From Boesenbergia rotunda (Eukaryota > Streptophyta > Magnoliopsida > Zingiberales > Zingiberaceae), in NCBI GenBank assembly GCA_024364735.1, contig JAGFNQ010000957.1, positions 815,014-879,013 of the forward strand: a stretch of 64,000 nt of DNA. Reading direction: 5' to 3'. Position numbers and translations under genes: made by a program. The notes under the pieces are model-generated. The model was not told the origin of the DNA and did not search any database. It saw nothing but the letters and a program-made list of their open reading frames with translations. How positions within the stretch are numbered: position 1 is the stretch's first letter; each line of letters begins with the position of its first letter. Shown here one piece after another: positions 11,695 to 23,409 of the stretch.

Positions 11695-13536
11695 GATAGA
11701 TGTGTATACTAAAAGATTTGCTCTTTTATATATAAGATCATCTTTATTTTGAAAAGAGAATCACAACAACAACACTAGGTGCTTGTTTATTTTAGTACAT
11801 GCATAAAAAATCCTTTACTTTGCATTGTAGATAACATGGTGTGTGGTGACACACGGAAGATCATGTTATCAGTTCCTTGCCTAGTATAAGCAGAGGCTCA
11901 CAGCCAAGATGGAATTGGACAAACCATCGAGATGGTTGTAGTGTAATTAGGTGTCATTGGTCTTGACCATAGAATTACACTAGTGTGCTTTAAGTACATT
12001 GAGCAGGACCAAAATCAGAGATTGTCCAATTTGTACTGGCTTCATAATTGGATAGGACCTCGGACATTATTATGGAGTACGATCCCTAAATCCCGATATA
12101 ATAACGGGCATATATTATTAATTATTATTTCTTTGATTTACCAATGGGCGAGATCTATTCTGTTAGATCGATAGGCCTGGTAAGTTATGAAATAATATTA
12201 ATTATATGGTGTGTCATTGATTATTGACGAAATTCGTGTCCTCGTGAGTCAGGATGATGATGCCCCCTTGATGAGCACAAAAGGTTCATCATGTTAAATC
12301 CTGTAGGTGGATTTGATCCAACATGATAATAAGGTTGAGTGGTACTAATCAAGGACCCATAATTTAATTAATTTAAATTGTCAGTAATTTAAATTAATTA
12401 ATGGGCATTCGATATCTTAAACACGAGGGGATGGACAACTCATAATATGTGGAGCCCATATGAAAATATGGAGGTTGGTGAGGAAGTTAAATTAAAATCT
12501 TTTAGTGGAATGGATCTTAATTAATGGATCGAGTTTAAATCCATTAGCGGGCCAAGATCCAACTCCTCCTCTTGGTCCCTAACTTAGCCCTATATAAACC
12601 CCATGGGATAAAGAAATCAAGGTTTAATCATCCAACTCTAGTTTTTCTCTCCTCTCCTCTCCTTCTCTCTCCTAGGTCACGACAACAAGGTGGTGACCAT
12701 CTTCTTGCTTTCTTCTTCCTCCCTCAACATCACCGTGAGCAAGCACCACTAGACAAAGAGAGGAGAGTCTTCTTACTTTTGTGGTGAGCGTCGGTGAGAG
12801 AGGAAGACACAGCGGCCCGAAGGAGGAGGCGCAAGGAGGTCTTGGCGGCGGAGGCGCATGGCTAAGAAGGAAGAGGGTTTGATCAGTTCTTGAGTTGGAA
12901 GGAGAGGTCCTTTTCTATCCAACGTCTTCCCTATCTTTCCCTTGGTTGCTTCTCAGTAGCCGGTGAGTTCAGGTGGTCTTGGACAGCCGGCGGCGCAAGC
13001 AAAGGAGGAGAAGAAGGCCGGCGTAACTCCTTGGGTGGGAGTTAGGGTTTCGGCTAGAAGGAGAAGAAGGAAGATAATGCCTTGGTGATCTTGGTTCTAG
13101 GTAGCTCATCGCCCACACGACGTCCAAGAAGGGAAGCGACATAAGGTAGAAGGTCGCGAGGTAACAGGAAGGTACAAATCTCTCCCTAAGCTCCTTATGA
13201 TCTTTTGTGCCATGATAATTAGTCTCGTCATTTTATGTGTGTTATTTAATTATTTTGATTACGAATAATAGCTAACAATTAATTAACTGGACCCCTACTA
13301 TAAACACAAGAATCGGCGATCCACTCATCGTCTCATCCGTGGTCGTTCGGTTAGAAGAATTACAAGGCACAATCTTTGTGATTGGCCGAGTTGTAATTCG
13401 TACAGAACGATACGATGATGAGATGGTCGTTGGGAGACGGGTCTTCATTCGAATTATTTTTAATCCGTAGGCATGGAGAGGTCTCTCAAGAACGACTAAG
13501 TATTCGCTATGGAAACCCGCCAAGCCATACCCAACA
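11695..13536 (+). repeat. Copia X 5' LTR
   Basis: This 1842-bp LTR runs TGATAGATG...CCCAACA. The TATA box TATATAAA is at 12591-12598, followed by a pyrimidine-rich then GC-rich transcribed leader (12640-13180). The segment 12260-13536 aligns with the 3' remnant at 60154-61427. The start was set by the CCATG duplication, not by similarity alone. Confidence 0.88.
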
Positions 13537-13538
13537 AT

Positions 13539-13550
13539 TAGTATCAGAGC
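13539..13550 (+). promoter_or_regulatory. Primer binding site of X, one mismatch
   Basis: It reads TAGTATCAGAGC, which is the tRNA-iMet complement with one G-to-A change, two bases after the LTR end. Confidence 0.85.
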
Positions 13551-14598
13551 TAAGGTTTCCGATTTTGTGTATTTAGGATTGGTTAATTTTTTACATTTTT
13601 CATACATTATATTTTGTTGGATGATATGTGGATGTGCATAGGCTAACTTTGTGTTACAGGCACTGGATTCCAACTTATCATGGCCAAATATTTGATGTGT
13701 GTGAATGTTTATGCAATTGTTGTAAATTAATTAATCCTCGGATTTGACGAGGCTAGGTAGTATTTAATTTTTGAAATTGAATACGACACATGTTTAGCCT
13801 AGCTTTTTGTTTACATTTGATCTAGATTTTATGTACACTCCTTTGTGGAGCATAGGATCAATGATGTAAATAATTAGCTAGTCATCTCGGCTTGGAGATC
13901 TCTCAAGGTGGCTTACGCAAAGGAAGGAAGGATCGGATGAGGTGACGATACGACTGGAGGCGCATTGGAGACCAAGGCCATGAAAAGTTGGAAAATCTAG
14001 GATTTTCTTCTTCATTATGTTGGTTATGTGCTTGTTGTGTGCATGCTAGTTAAAATTCCTCATAATAAATTACTAAGTGGCAGAGGGACCCTAAGGGTCC
14101 CATGGCCTCCATTACAATCTGATAAGTGATGCAAACAAGTCTGTGCGTCGGCTCTGAGTGCCTTCCTACCCATCGGATGGACTTGTTCTGCAGATCACTG
14201 GGTTGGAAAAGACTATAGAAAATTATTAAAGAGCATGTGTACTTCACCATCGGAAGGCACATAATCGGAAATTATTTTCTTAGTGTCGTGTAATGGTAAA
14301 CACGTAGATGCGAATAATAGTATCCTCACCATCGGAGTCACTGCTATTATTTTGCAGGGCCGAAGTTAACCAACTATTAATCATACTTGTAAAAAAGTTA
14401 GGTTGACAAGATAGTAAGATTAATGGGTAAAACCTCCTGTTACAAATGTAGAAATTTGTATACGTCCACACCATCGTGGCATGCAAATTTCTCGGTGTAT
14501 AGGGGTGTTGGTTGATTTCAAAAATTTATTATTTTGAGGAATCAATTTATTTTCGATTTCTAAAGTAGTGTATATTGTGATTCTCAAGATTTTCAAAA
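13551..14598 (+). other. Copia X untranslated leader
   Basis: This stretch has no supported gene. It is a roughly 1-kb leader between PBS and gag, of mixed composition, with several short ORFs on the opposite strand that have no recognisable motif. Confidence 0.7.
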
Positions 14599-15949
14599 TG
14601 ACTTTTAACCCACTAGCAACCATACTTAAGGAGAATAAGCTTATTGGCCCCACCTATATTGACTGGAAGAGAAACCTTGGCATTGTCCTTACGGCTGAAG
14701 AGTAAAAATTTGTACTCGCCGAAAAATATCCTGATAAGCCTAGTGACAAATCTAGTCAAGAGTAGAGGGAGCATTACAATAAATGGGTTACAGTAGATGA
14801 GATGGCGTGGTCTTACATTCTGGCATCCATGTCGAATGTACTGCAACATCAGCATCAGGCCATGCCCACTTCTTGCGACATGATGCTGATCCTTCAGGAG
14901 CTCTTCGGACACCAGAGTTGTGCTGCTAGGCAGCTGGCGATGAAGAATCTAATGATGACCACTATGGTCGAAGGGACACCCATAAGGGATCATGTCCTGA
15001 AGATGATGGCCCACCTCAATGAGATTGAGGTACTTGGAGGATTAATTGATGGGGAATCCCAGGTCGATATAATACTCCAATCTCTGCCTAGGAGTTTTGA
15101 GCAGTTCCGGCTCAACTATAACATGAACAAGCATGAGTATACGTTGGGGGAACTCCTGGGAGAACTCCAGGCGACGGAGGGGCTATTTCGTCAAAATTCG
15201 CAGGCCTTAATAACTCAAAGGGTTTCTACTTCTATGCCGAAAGGCAAGAAGAAGAAGAAACAAGGATCGCAAGGACCTCGGACTAGCGTGAAGAAGTGGA
15301 AATGCAAGTGCTTCACTTGTAAGCAAACTGGACACTGGAAGGCGAACTGTCCCCGTCGTCAAAACAAAGGTATTTCCTCATGCATTGTCATTGAAACATG
15401 GTTAGCGGTGTTATCTACCAGTACCTGGTGCGTAGATACAGGGGCCACTGATCATGTCTGCAATACTCTGCAGGGGTTCCAGGAAACCCAACGACTGACA
15501 GATGGGGAAATCGTAGTCTACATGGGCAATGCTACAAAGGTGGCAGCGGTCGCAGTGGGAGTTTTTTATTTATCTTTTGAGAGAAATAAAGTGTTGGTTC
15601 TGAGAGATTGCTTATATGTACCCTCATTTAGAAAGAATTTAATTTCAATTTCTAAGTTAATAAAGGATGGATATTCTGTTGCTTTTAATAACAATGTTGT
15701 TATAAAAAGAAATAGAGAGATTATCTGTTCGGGTATTATGATTTGCAATCTGTACACTCTAGAATCAAAGACTCCCAAGATGCAAATAGAGGCCAATAGC
15801 TCATCGTCCAACCTAAATAAGAGAAAGGAGCCTTCTAAGATGAATCAGACATATCTTTGACACCTTAGGCTTGGTCATATAAACCTTAGTAGGATTCAGA
15901 GGTTGATAGCCGATGGACCCTTGGGATCATTGGTGGTGGAAGACTTCCC
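14599..15949 (+). pseudogene. Copia X gag and protease (broken, split by E)
   Basis: The ATG at 14599 opens a Copia gag N-terminus (MTFNPLATILKENKLIGPTY). Stops at about 14704 and 14765 interrupt it. From 14802 the frame is open for 352 codons: gag capsid-like region, basic stretch (KGKKKKK), a complete CCHC zinc knuckle (CFTCKQTGHWKANC, 15309-15350), then protease with CVDTGATDHVCN (about 15432-15467). A TGA at 15858 replaces a Trp codon before HLRLGHINL, the pre-integrase domain. The frame runs on to 15949, where E inserted. It resumes at 55425. Confidence 0.9.
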
Positions 15950-16760
15950 TGTTGGTGCAGGAAGCACCTAAGTCAAACCTGAGTTTTGATAATGGCAAAG
16001 GGTTCAGAAGTTAAGGTGTTAGTGTGATCTAACAAGCTTGCTAAGTGTGTAGGAAAGTCGTAGGTAGACTAGGCAAGAAGTCCTGGCAAAGGGCTAGGCA
16101 AGAAGTCCTGGTCAAGGACTGGGGAAGAAGACCTGACCAGATGTTGGGCAAAGAAGTCCTGGTCGAGGACTGGGCAAGAAGTCCTGGCAAAGGGCTGGTC
16201 ACCGAAGACCTGACCGGAAGTTGGGCAAGAAGTCCTGGTCGCGGACTGGGCACGAAGACATGATCAGGTGGATTAGGCAAAAAGTCGAACCGGAGGAGCC
16301 GGTTGGCAAAAGGTAAACTCTCCTGAGAGGAGTAGGTGAGGGTGCATTCCCCATGCGAGGGAATAGTAGCCGTCGGTTCAACCTAGGGTTCCATTTGGGA
16401 TACCCAAAGTCAGAACCAAGTCATCTTAGGCTGTAAATAATGACTAACATGTTTGCTTCTTTTTATTTTGGAACTAACCTTGGTTGCAGGGATCGAAGGA
16501 ATGAGTTTCTGCAGCTGAGGCGCCTCAATGGAGTGAGGCGCCTCACTGGGGCTAGGCGGCTGGAAGGATACGGGCGCCCCAGTGGAAGGCTAAACCGAAG
16601 CAAACCAAGCAAACTACCACGAAGCCTTTTGGACCAAGACAGCTCAGGCGCCCAGGACCATACGGGCGCCCTCATCAGCTCAGGCGCCCCTATGAAGAGG
16701 ATAAGCGCTGACCGAGCCTGCGGATAAGAGTTCGCGCAAGAGAGGCCACGTGTAGGCGCC
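15950..16760 (+). repeat. Element E 5' LTR, truncated
   Basis: It aligns with 54156-54965 of the 3' LTR and stops at GTAGGCGCC, where F begins. It contains a roughly 25-bp minisatellite of AAGAAGTCCTGG units (16070-16270) and GGCGCC palindromes (16515-16700). The remaining 460 bp, including the TATA region and PBS, are lost. Confidence 0.9.
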
Positions 16761-19700
16761 TGATAATTACCATTTTAACAAGCAATTTAGGCTCTTAAAT
16801 CCATGTTTTGATCCCTTTTTATATGCTTAAGTTTACATTGACACTAGGTTCCTTGAGTTATTTCTATTTTAGCTTTGGATGCAAATCTTTTTATATTTGA
16901 GATATTTTGGCATTAAAATTTGAATATAATTTTGTAGGCTTCAAATGATCATGGACCTAGATCAGATTGGATCGAATTTGAGTCAGATCTGACTTTAATC
17001 AAGATGATCAAGCATTGGAGAAACGTGGGTCATCCAATCAAGACATGGGGAGATCTGAGCCATCTTTCATCTTCTGATCAATCCGAGCACAAGGTAGAGT
17101 AAGTCAAGACCACAGATCACGATCTGAAGTTTTGGCCCAAATCAGAAGTCATCTGACCATTGGATCAAGCTTAAGAGGAGTCTAAGCCATCCATTCAAAA
17201 GGAACGGTAATCTGAGTCATTCGTTGTAGATCTGATTGATCCAAGCTAAGGAGAAGCAAATCCTGACCATTGATGGAGATATGGAAAGTTTGGTTTCAAT
17301 CTGAAATGATTTGACCGTTGGATTTCGTGAGGATGATCACAGCCATTCATTTTTTAAGTGGAATTATCTAAATCAGAAATTCCTCAACAGAGCTGGGCGT
17401 CGCGAGTTCTTCATCTGTTCTTCGATTTCTTAGCGTTTTCTTCTCTGATCCGCACGGCCACATCAGATCCAAGCTTCTTTTCAAGATTTTGAATCATCGA
17501 GGTAGATTTTCTATTAAGTTTGCTAATCAAATTTGTCTCAACAAAGCTTAGGTGAGGGTTTCGCCCAGAGCTCTTTTCCACTGATCGATTCCTTGTTGAT
17601 CGTTGCTTTTCTTCGATCGGAGCTGTCGATGCAATTCGGAGGGGTTCTTCGGAGGGTTTATGAGTCGAGTTGCCATTCAGCGTGTCAAGAATAAGAGCTC
17701 AGTGGGAGATTTCAGATACTGATCGGTCTTATTGATCGGACAGAGACACTACTGATCAATCTCCAATCCGATCAGAAGGAGTCCTGATTGGTCGCTTGAC
17801 TGATCAGGAAGATCAATTCGCACCAAGCCAAAGCAAACTGATCAAGGGAGTCTGTTCTTCGCTGGTTTTCGACCTAGAGGGTTGTAGGACCGATGCACGT
17901 GAGAGGGCGGTGAATCACGTGACTTTTAAAATCTTCGTTATAAAATCAAAGTCGATAGAAAATTGTACGATGCTTTTTATAACGTGCGCAGCAGAAAAAT
18001 TAAAATGAAATGCGAAAGCGAAAAATAAAAAAAATTACACGAGGAGTTTTACTTCGTTCGGAGCCTTCGCCGACTCCTACTCGAAGGCCCAGGTTCCTTG
18101 AACCTTTCCTGTGGGCAATCCACTAAAAACCTCTATCGACAAACTACTGATAGAGTGATTCGAATACAAGATTGGGCGGAAGTGTAACAGCCCTACACTT
18201 CCCCCTTAAATAATTTAAGTGCAGACAAAAAAAATTCGTTACCCAACACTTAGATTTATCAAAAGCAGCTTGGGTGTTGGGAGCGATCTTCCAACAGCGG
18301 TCGGACAGCGTCGAGTCAAAGCACAAACCGCGGCAGAGGAGCGTGGAAGCAAGAGAGCGCCAAAGCTTGAACCAGAATCAAATTTTCTTGTCTGTTAGAG
18401 GGCTTGCTTGCTTCTATTTATAGTGCCTCGATGCATGATCTTCTCAGCTCAAATTTTATCCATCAACAAGATAAAATAATTAAAAAAAAGATAATGTTTC
18501 TATCCTTTGCTTCAATTAAGAAAATAATTTAAATAAAATATAAATAAAGAATATTGAAAAGTTAACCGAGAGGTTTTATCCTCTTACAATTTTATTAATA
18601 ATTTAAAAGGAGATTTTATCCTTCCAGCTAAGCTTTACGTGAGAATTTTAAGCATTAGTAGGAATAATTTTATTCTCTAAAAAGAAGGAAATACGAATAA
18701 TTTAAATGATAATTTATCCTCTACCAAGGCTTTAGATAAGGAATAATTTTATAAAATTCAACTGCAAAATCTAATTAAATAAATTCTGTAAAATAGAGTT
18801 AATGCATTTAGAATCTAATTAAATAAATTCTGTAAAATAGAGTTAATGCATTTAGAGTTAATTAGACCCCGTCCAAACCTGGATAAGGATCTAACCAGGA
18901 CTCAACCGAGGTCACCAAAATGGGCTTAAGTTGGACCGCGCCTACAGTCCTAAAATAGGACCCGTCCTCACTGGTTCGCTCCTCCAGTGACTTACCTCAC
19001 TTACCTCGTGCAGCTCTACTCAACTTCTTAACCCACCAGGTCTTCCTGCCAGAGCTCAACCACCCTGGTCTTTTTGCCAAGTTTCAACCAACTTGGGCTT
19101 CAGCCAGTTGTCAGGCCCCGTGAACCCAACTGGACTTCTCGCCAGGATTCAACCACCCTGGACTTCCCGCCAGGACTCAACCACCCTGGACTTCAGCCTG
19201 GTGTCAGGTCCTAAGTCTTTCAACCCTGCACACTTAGTAAAGAGGTCAAAACCAAAAGCAAGTCTAACTTTAACCTATTTGTCATTCATCAAAACTCAGG
19301 TTTAACTATTAGTGCAAATTACACCAACAAGGGTTTCTAGCTAGGCTTTTGTGTGAGGGCAAGAAGAAATCTTGGCAAGGGACTGGTTTGATGTTTAATT
19401 TAGGAAAATTTCATTTCCAAACACTTGTTTGCTTAGTGGTTTTAGTTTGAATCAATTTATATCTCAGATATGTTCCTTAAGCATGCTTTGTTCTAGTTTT
19501 CATAATTCAGCAATTTAGCTACAGATCTTATGTTTTCCATACATTCAATATTAGTTCTTGAATTGCAATCTCATAGTTTTGAAGTGAATTGCTCAGTTTT
19601 CAAATAGGATAAGTGTAGTTTCTGCAAATTTCGAATTAGTTTCTGAATTAGTCGAGTTTATTTTGTTTCTACTGTAATTTCATTCATTATCGCAAAACAA

Positions 19701-19888
19701 AACCCATTTCACTTGAAACCCAAAACAGAAACGACAAAATCAAGCTTGAGTTAAGCATTCTTAACTAGTCCTTGGAAAAATATGACTTGAGGCCCCTATA
19801 CTACACTTAGTTTTGTGAGCTAAGGGTTTTCAATTTATAAATTCAAATTTGAGGCTCATCGTGACACTCGTTGTGGGCTTAACTATCA
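16761..19888 (+). repeat. Athila F 5' LTR (carrying solo LTR G)
   Basis: It has TGATA...TATCA ends, a short terminal inverted repeat. Own length without G is about 1.68 kb. Its first third holds repeated GATCTGA/TTGGATCAAG motifs. It is followed within 7 bp by the PBS. No gene is seen in it. Confidence 0.8.
17883..19329 (-). mobile_element. Solo LTR G, SIRE-like family, minus strand
   Basis: This 1447-bp solo LTR is flanked by perfect AGGGT duplications (17878-17882, 19330-19334). On the minus strand it begins TGTTGGTG and then AAACCTGAGTTTTGAT, matching the start of E's LTR. Minus TATA box TATAAATAG is at 18414-18422. A 45-bp tandem duplication lies at about 18769-18860 (unit contains CTAATTAAATAAATTCTG). 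Solo LTRs arise by LTR-LTR recombination. Confidence 0.9.
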
Positions 19889-19894
19889 AATTTT

Positions 19895-19911
19895 TGGCGT
19901 CGTTGTCGGGG
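19895..19911 (+). promoter_or_regulatory. Primer binding site of Athila F
   Basis: It reads TGGCGTCGTTGTCGGGG, which is the conserved Athila/Tat site (usually assigned to tRNA-Asp) with two C-to-T changes, one at a CpG. Confidence 0.82.
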
Positions 19912-20024
19912 AAAAACACTAGTTGAGTTTGTTTGATTTGAGCTTGTGCTTAGTTTCATATTTTCTGATTCTATTTCATTTGCTTAAGCTTTCTATATAC
20001 ATTTGCTGCCATTTTGTTGGTTTT

Positions 20025-20445
20025 ATGACCAGGACTGCAGGTGGTGATATTGTGGAATTTGATCCTGAGATTGAGAGGACTTTCAGAGCTAGGAGAAATC
20101 AAGGAAGAGTTTCAGAAGTTATTGAAAATATTCCTAGTCATTCAAGCAGTCCCATGGCAGAACATCAGAAGACTATGAATGAGCTTGCAGCACTTGATGA
20201 TGCATTTAAGTATTCATACATTGCTTATTCAGAGTTAGCTGGAGATTTTGAGCTGAGATCAGGCCTAATTCATCTACTTCCCAAATTTCAGGAACAATCA
20301 GGAGAAGATCCTAACAGACATTTGCATGAGTTCCATGTAGTGTGCTCCACTATGAAGCCTCAAGGGATTTCTGAATAGGACATCAAATTAAGGGCATTTC
20401 CATTTTCTTTGACTGGATCAGCTAAAGATTGGTTTTATTTTAATA
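20025..20445 (+). pseudogene. Athila gag fragment
   Basis: The ATG at 20025 begins MTRTAGGDIVEFDPEIERTF. The hallmark Athila gag blocks LIHLLPKF, HLHEFHVVCSTMKPQG and AFPFSLTGSAKDWFY are present. A TAG at 20376 sits between GISE and DIKLRAF. The fragment ends at the fusion with E's leader. The gag domain would form the particle shell. Confidence 0.88.
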
Positions 20446-20665
20446 TTTTTAATATTTCTTGTTAATCGAGCTTGGTGCAACACCACTCGATCATTTTTTT
20501 CGAATTTACAAAATTATTTTAATTTTTTTTAATATTTCTCGTTAATCGAGGTTGGTGCAACACCACTCGATCGTTTTTTATTGTTAGTAATTTCTTCCGC
20601 ACTACTAATCCAAGACTAAGTCTTGGAACAAGTTTTCTCTGTTTTTAATTTTTCAGAAAATATTA
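20446..20665 (+). other. Remaining leader of E with tandem hairpin repeat
   Basis: It contains two copies (about 20448-20500 and 20522-20575) of a unit with GTTAATCGAG(C/G)TTGGTG followed by CACCACTCGATC. The copies differ at a few bases. AATCGAG/CTCGATC and TTGGTG/CACCA can pair as a stem. The region leads directly into gag. Confidence 0.75.
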
Positions 20666-21580
20666 ATGGCCATACAAGAAGGATTCAGCACAGCCAGACC
20701 ACCGCTTTTCAGTGAAGAAGATTTCTCCTACTGGAAAAGCAGGATGGAAGTCCACCTGAAAACTCAGGTGGACATGTGGATAATCATCCAATCTGGCCTG
20801 GAGATTCCCAAGAACGCAGAAGGAGTGGCACAACACTACTCAGAATGGGACGCCTCGTTAAAGAAGAAGATCGAGGTTGATGCAAAGGCAACCCAGACTT
20901 TGCAGTGTGGATTGACCAAGGAAGAGTTGAACCGGGTGGGACCCTTCAACAATGCCAAAGAACTTTGGAACAAGCTGATTGAACTGCACGAAGGCACCTC
21001 CGACACCAGGATCAGCAAAAGAGATCTATTGCTGAACAGACTCTACACGATCAAGATGAACGAAGGAGAATCAGCAACACAGCTCCACGCCAGAATCCAA
21101 GAGCTAATGAACGAGCTGCATACAATAGGTCACAATGTCGAGAATCGTGACCTAATCAGGTACACTCTAAACGCATTCCCAAGGAACACATTGTGGGCAT
21201 CTATGGTAGATGCTTACAAGGTTTCCAGGGATCTTTCCAAAATTAAACTAGATGAACTTTTCTCTGAATTAGAATTACACGAACAGACTAACTCCACTTT
21301 GGTCAAGAAAAGTATTGATTTTATTATAGGAAAAGACCCCAAGAAGAAGTCTCTACCAGCACCCGAGTCTAACTCAGACTCAGACTCAGAAGATAGTGAA
21401 GGGGATCGACCCAAGTTGGTTCGGCTAGCTCGGGACTACTACAAGGAGCTGAAGCACTAGACAAACAGAAAGAAAGCAAGCCGAAGGAAAGAAGATCCAG
21501 CTGAACCTTCAACTTCAAAAAGCAAAACCAATATCACCTGCTACGAGTGCAACAAGAAGGGACATTACAAATCAGAGTGC
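20666..21580 (+). pseudogene. SIRE-like gag of E, N-terminal part
   Basis: The frame starts MAIQEGFSTARPPLF, the typical plant Copia gag_2/UBN2 start (YWKSRMEVHLKTQVDMW, NAKELWNKL, LLNRLYTIKMNEGESATQL). One stop (TAG, 21458) follows KELKH. The same frame continues through a basic stretch to a perfect CCHC zinc knuckle, CYECNKKGHYKSEC (21539-21580). Insertion A interrupts right after the next Pro; the frame resumes at 49820. Acidic Ser-Asp repeats (SDSDSEDSEGD) precede the stop. Confidence 0.9.
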
Positions 21581-21585
21581 CCCAA

Positions 21586-23055
21586 TGTAACGCCCGCCTT
21601 TTTCCCACACCTTATTGTGTGGCGAGAAAGCGGCGTTACGCTAAACATACATGTACATATAAAACATCTTAATGCAGCGGAATAATTTTTTTCTTCTACA
21701 CATGCTTTTAACCATGCAACTAATACATGAATCATCTATACGTGCCTAAATTGTCATTCATGAACCTGGTGTCATTGGACTTAGCATATTAACGACATGC
21801 ATAGCATCATGATATAACCATCCCGTAACTTATTCATAATCATCATAAGTAGCAAGTAACTTATCCATAAACATCATGAGTCTTAAGTCATTCATTAGGC
21901 ATAACCATTATAAGCATAGCATGGAATCTAAGGAGGCATTTCAAAACCCAAGACATGCGATATGTGTAAATAAAAGAATCCTTTGCCATGTCACCGCCAC
22001 ACACACACATGCTCTTGCCCCTCCTGCTGCTTCCCTTAGTAACCTATTGCTTGATCTGCGGTATAAGAAAAATAATACTATAAACACATAGGCTTAGTAA
22101 GACCCTTTCCTACTCACGAAAATTCATATGTCACATATTCATAAACATGAAATAGTTGACATTGCATAATTCCGAACATAAAGCATAAACTTAACGCATA
22201 CCTATCATAGCATAATTCTTGACATCACCATAAACATAAACTTACTTATCATTGCATAATTCTTAACATGAACATTTGCATAAACATACTTATCATGGCA
22301 TCATTTTTAACATGAGTATAAACATAAACATACTTATCATAGTATCATTCTTAAAATAAACATAAGCTTAAGCATACTTATCATGGTATCATTCTTAACA
22401 TGAATCATAAACATAAACATACTTTTCATGGCATCATTCTTAACATAAACATAAGCTTAAGCGTACTTATTATGGTATCATTCTTAACATGTATCATAAA
22501 CATAAACATACTTTTCATGGCATCATTCTAAACATAAACATAAGCTTAAGCGTACTTATCATGGTATCATTCTTAACATGTATCATAAACATAAACATAC
22601 TTTTCATGGCATAATGCATAACATGAATGAATGCATGAGTCAAATGCATATATCATAAGGATGCTTAATTTGAATATCATAGTTATAAATACTTGAACAT
22701 AATCATAACATCATGGGGGTCCCCGGCTTGTACCACATACATACATCATATGTGCGCATCCCTAAGTAAATACGAGGTAGCTAGTCTCGACCTACTAGGG
22801 TAAGGACAGCTACGGTAGTCCTAGAACCGAGGCGTTCTTAAGGTGCCCATCCCTGTTGGACAGCTTCGATAGTCCCAGAACCGTGGACAGCTTCGGTAGT
22901 CCAGAACCGGGGCGTTCTTAAGGTGCCCATCCCTTGGACCCTTACTTCGGTCGAGTACAAGCCCATTCATAAAAATAAAATACTTCACATGCTTCATCAT
23001 TCATAGAACATTCTTAGCATAAACATAATCTTGTTTCATGAAACTTGACATAAGA
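21586..23055 (-). repeat. Gypsy A 3' LTR, first piece
   Basis: It begins TGTAACGCCCGCC on the plus strand (end of the LTR in sense). It holds a candidate splice acceptor at 22056, a minisatellite of about 60-bp CAT-rich units (22245-22620; units end in ATCATTCTTAACAT), and the inverted-repeat module at 22725-22963. It ends at the TAAGA duplication of B. Confidence 0.9.
22725..22963. repeat. Inverted-repeat module, Gypsy A 3' LTR
   Basis: It is bracketed by GGCTTGTACC (22725) and AGTACAAGCC (22954-22963). Inside are repeated GACAGCTTCGGTAGTCC and GGCGTTCTTAAGGTGCCC units and one GCGCGCAT-type box (mutated to GTGCGCAT). Confidence 0.8.
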
Positions 23056-23409
23056 TGTAACGCCCGCTTTCTTTTTCTTAAGCGGCGTTACGTTAACATA
23101 CATAGGGCATGTAGACATCATAAGGCAGCGGAATAAGACTTTTAGACTTATATATACATGCCCTACTACCATTCTTATCATAATGACATGGAAACTCGGC
23201 ATATTGCCTTCATACTTAAACATCATATCATGTCATACATAACATCGCATCATCGAGTTCCATAAGTCATTATTCAAGCATTCAAGCATATAAGTGACCA
23301 AAGTGAGGTTCTAGCATAAATGATAAACACATGATTTCCTGGGCCAAGTCACTACCACACACATGATTTCTTGCCCTCCTGCTGCTTCCTCATTGTCCCC
23401 GTGAATGAT

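Larger units (their letters stand above)
16761..20445 (+). mobile_element. Athila-type Ty3/Gypsy element F, 5' part only
   Basis: F consists of an LTR (16761-19888, interrupted by solo LTR G), a PBS of Athila type and about 140 codons of gag. It then joins abruptly to the leader of E near 20445. The rest of F, the remainder of E's 5' LTR and E's PBS are missing, so one deletion fused the two elements. No right target duplication survives. Confidence 0.82.

Noticed and set aside
13272..13673. 133-codon minus-strand ORF across the X LTR end and PBS, and a similar one at 61250-61522
   Set aside because: It crosses the LTR/PBS border in antisense and shows no protein motif.
22245..22620. Regularly spaced repeats that look CRISPR-like
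   Set aside because: They are CAT-rich minisatellites inside a plant LTR; the spacers are themselves repeats and no cas gene is present.
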